This document shows, piece after piece, positions 63,665 to 64,000 of a stretch of DNA of 64,000 bases; the stretch's first letter is position 1; the number at the start of each line of letters is the position of its first letter. Made by a program: the position numbers and the translations under genes. Below the pieces are notes generated by a model that ran no database searches, was not told the DNA's origin, and saw nothing but the letters and a program-made list of their open reading frames with translations. The DNA is from Prorocentrum cordatum (Eukaryota; Sar; Dinophyceae; Prorocentrales; Prorocentraceae): the NCBI GenBank assembly GCA_963575745.1, contig CAUYUJ010014617.1:289501-353500 (forward strand), given 5' to 3'.

Positions 63665-64000
63665 GCTGTAGGGCTATAGGGCTATAGGGCTCTAGAGCTA
63701 TGCGGCTATAGGGCTATAGAGCTATGCGGCTATAGGGCTATAGGGCTATACGGCTATAGGGCTCTAGGGCTCAAGGGCAAAAGGGATATAAGGCTATAGG
63801 GCTATAGGGCTATAGGCCTATAGAACTATAGGGCTACAGGGATATAGGGCTATGGAGCTATACGGGTATGGGGATATAGATGTGAAGGAATATCGGACTA
63901 CATTGCTATATGGGCTATTGGGCTATTGGGCTACAGGACTATAGGGCTAAAGGGTTATAGGGCTATAGGGCTATAGGGCTATACGGCTATAGGGCTATAA
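63665..64000 (+). repeat. GGCTATAG 8-bp array running off the window
   Basis: About forty copies of the octamer GGCTATAG, with variants such as AGCTATGC and GGCTCTAG, continue to the last base. It is interrupted near 63869-63900 by unrelated sequence. Confidence 0.9.

Noticed and set aside
63665-64000. GGCTATAG array as a CRISPR or telomere
   Set aside because: The units are contiguous without spacers, and the octamer does not match telomere repeats such as TTTAGGG.

Overview
The window looks like nuclear DNA of a dinoflagellate. This is inferred from four things. A relict trans-spliced-leader sequence lies just ahead of an intronless ORF (1486-1508). The genome is GC-rich and crammed with simple and minisatellite repeats. 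The tyrosine-recombinase retroelements carry DNA-methyltransferase and other captured domains. One well-supported intron and several suspected non-GT splice borders are present. No rRNA or tRNA gene, no CRISPR array and no bacterial-style operon was seen. Genus cannot be decided from the sequence alone.

Layout. 1-2.2 kb (+): two short intronless ORFs, one with a methyltransferase-like motif order, the other preceded by the relict leader. 3.4-8.7 kb (-): E3, a broken retroelement (small membrane ORF, frameshifted gag, pol start, RT fragment), split by a 1.89-kb insertion with 21-bp inverted ends. 8.9-31 kb: mostly repeats and decayed coding remnants, with no confident intact gene. 31.2-37.3 kb (-): E2, a broken retroelement whose pol carries a DNMT3-like cytosine-5 methyltransferase lodged inside its RNase H domain. 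37.27-47.64 kb (-): E1, an apparently complete tyrosine-recombinase retrotransposon with split direct repeats in the order A1-ORFs-B1-A2-B2. It encodes a membrane ORF, gag, and a pol with RT, RNase H, a DnaJ J-domain, an unrecognised middle region and a tyrosine recombinase. 47.6-49.4 kb: minisatellite arrays and a 169-bp tandem duplication. 49.5-59.35 kb (-): an autonomous Helitron with an OTU protease, zinc-finger/DUF6570-like segments, an HUH Rep and a Pif1-like helicase ending in a long CxxC array. 60.6-62.75 kb (-): an unrecognised alanine-rich gene with two apparent frameshifts. 62.8-64 kb: minisatellite arrays and an 8-bp array running off the window.

How the parts work together. Nearly all recognisable genes belong to mobile elements, mostly on the minus strand. 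In E1 the small membrane ORF stop overlaps the gag start, and pol lies in the -1 frame relative to gag; E2 keeps the same gag/pol frame relation. The Rep segment of the Helitron stays in one frame for 5 kb with no indel but is cut by three stop codons. The most unusual items are the J-domain inside a retrotransposon pol, the DNMT nested in an RNase H, and the zinc array on the Helitron helicase.
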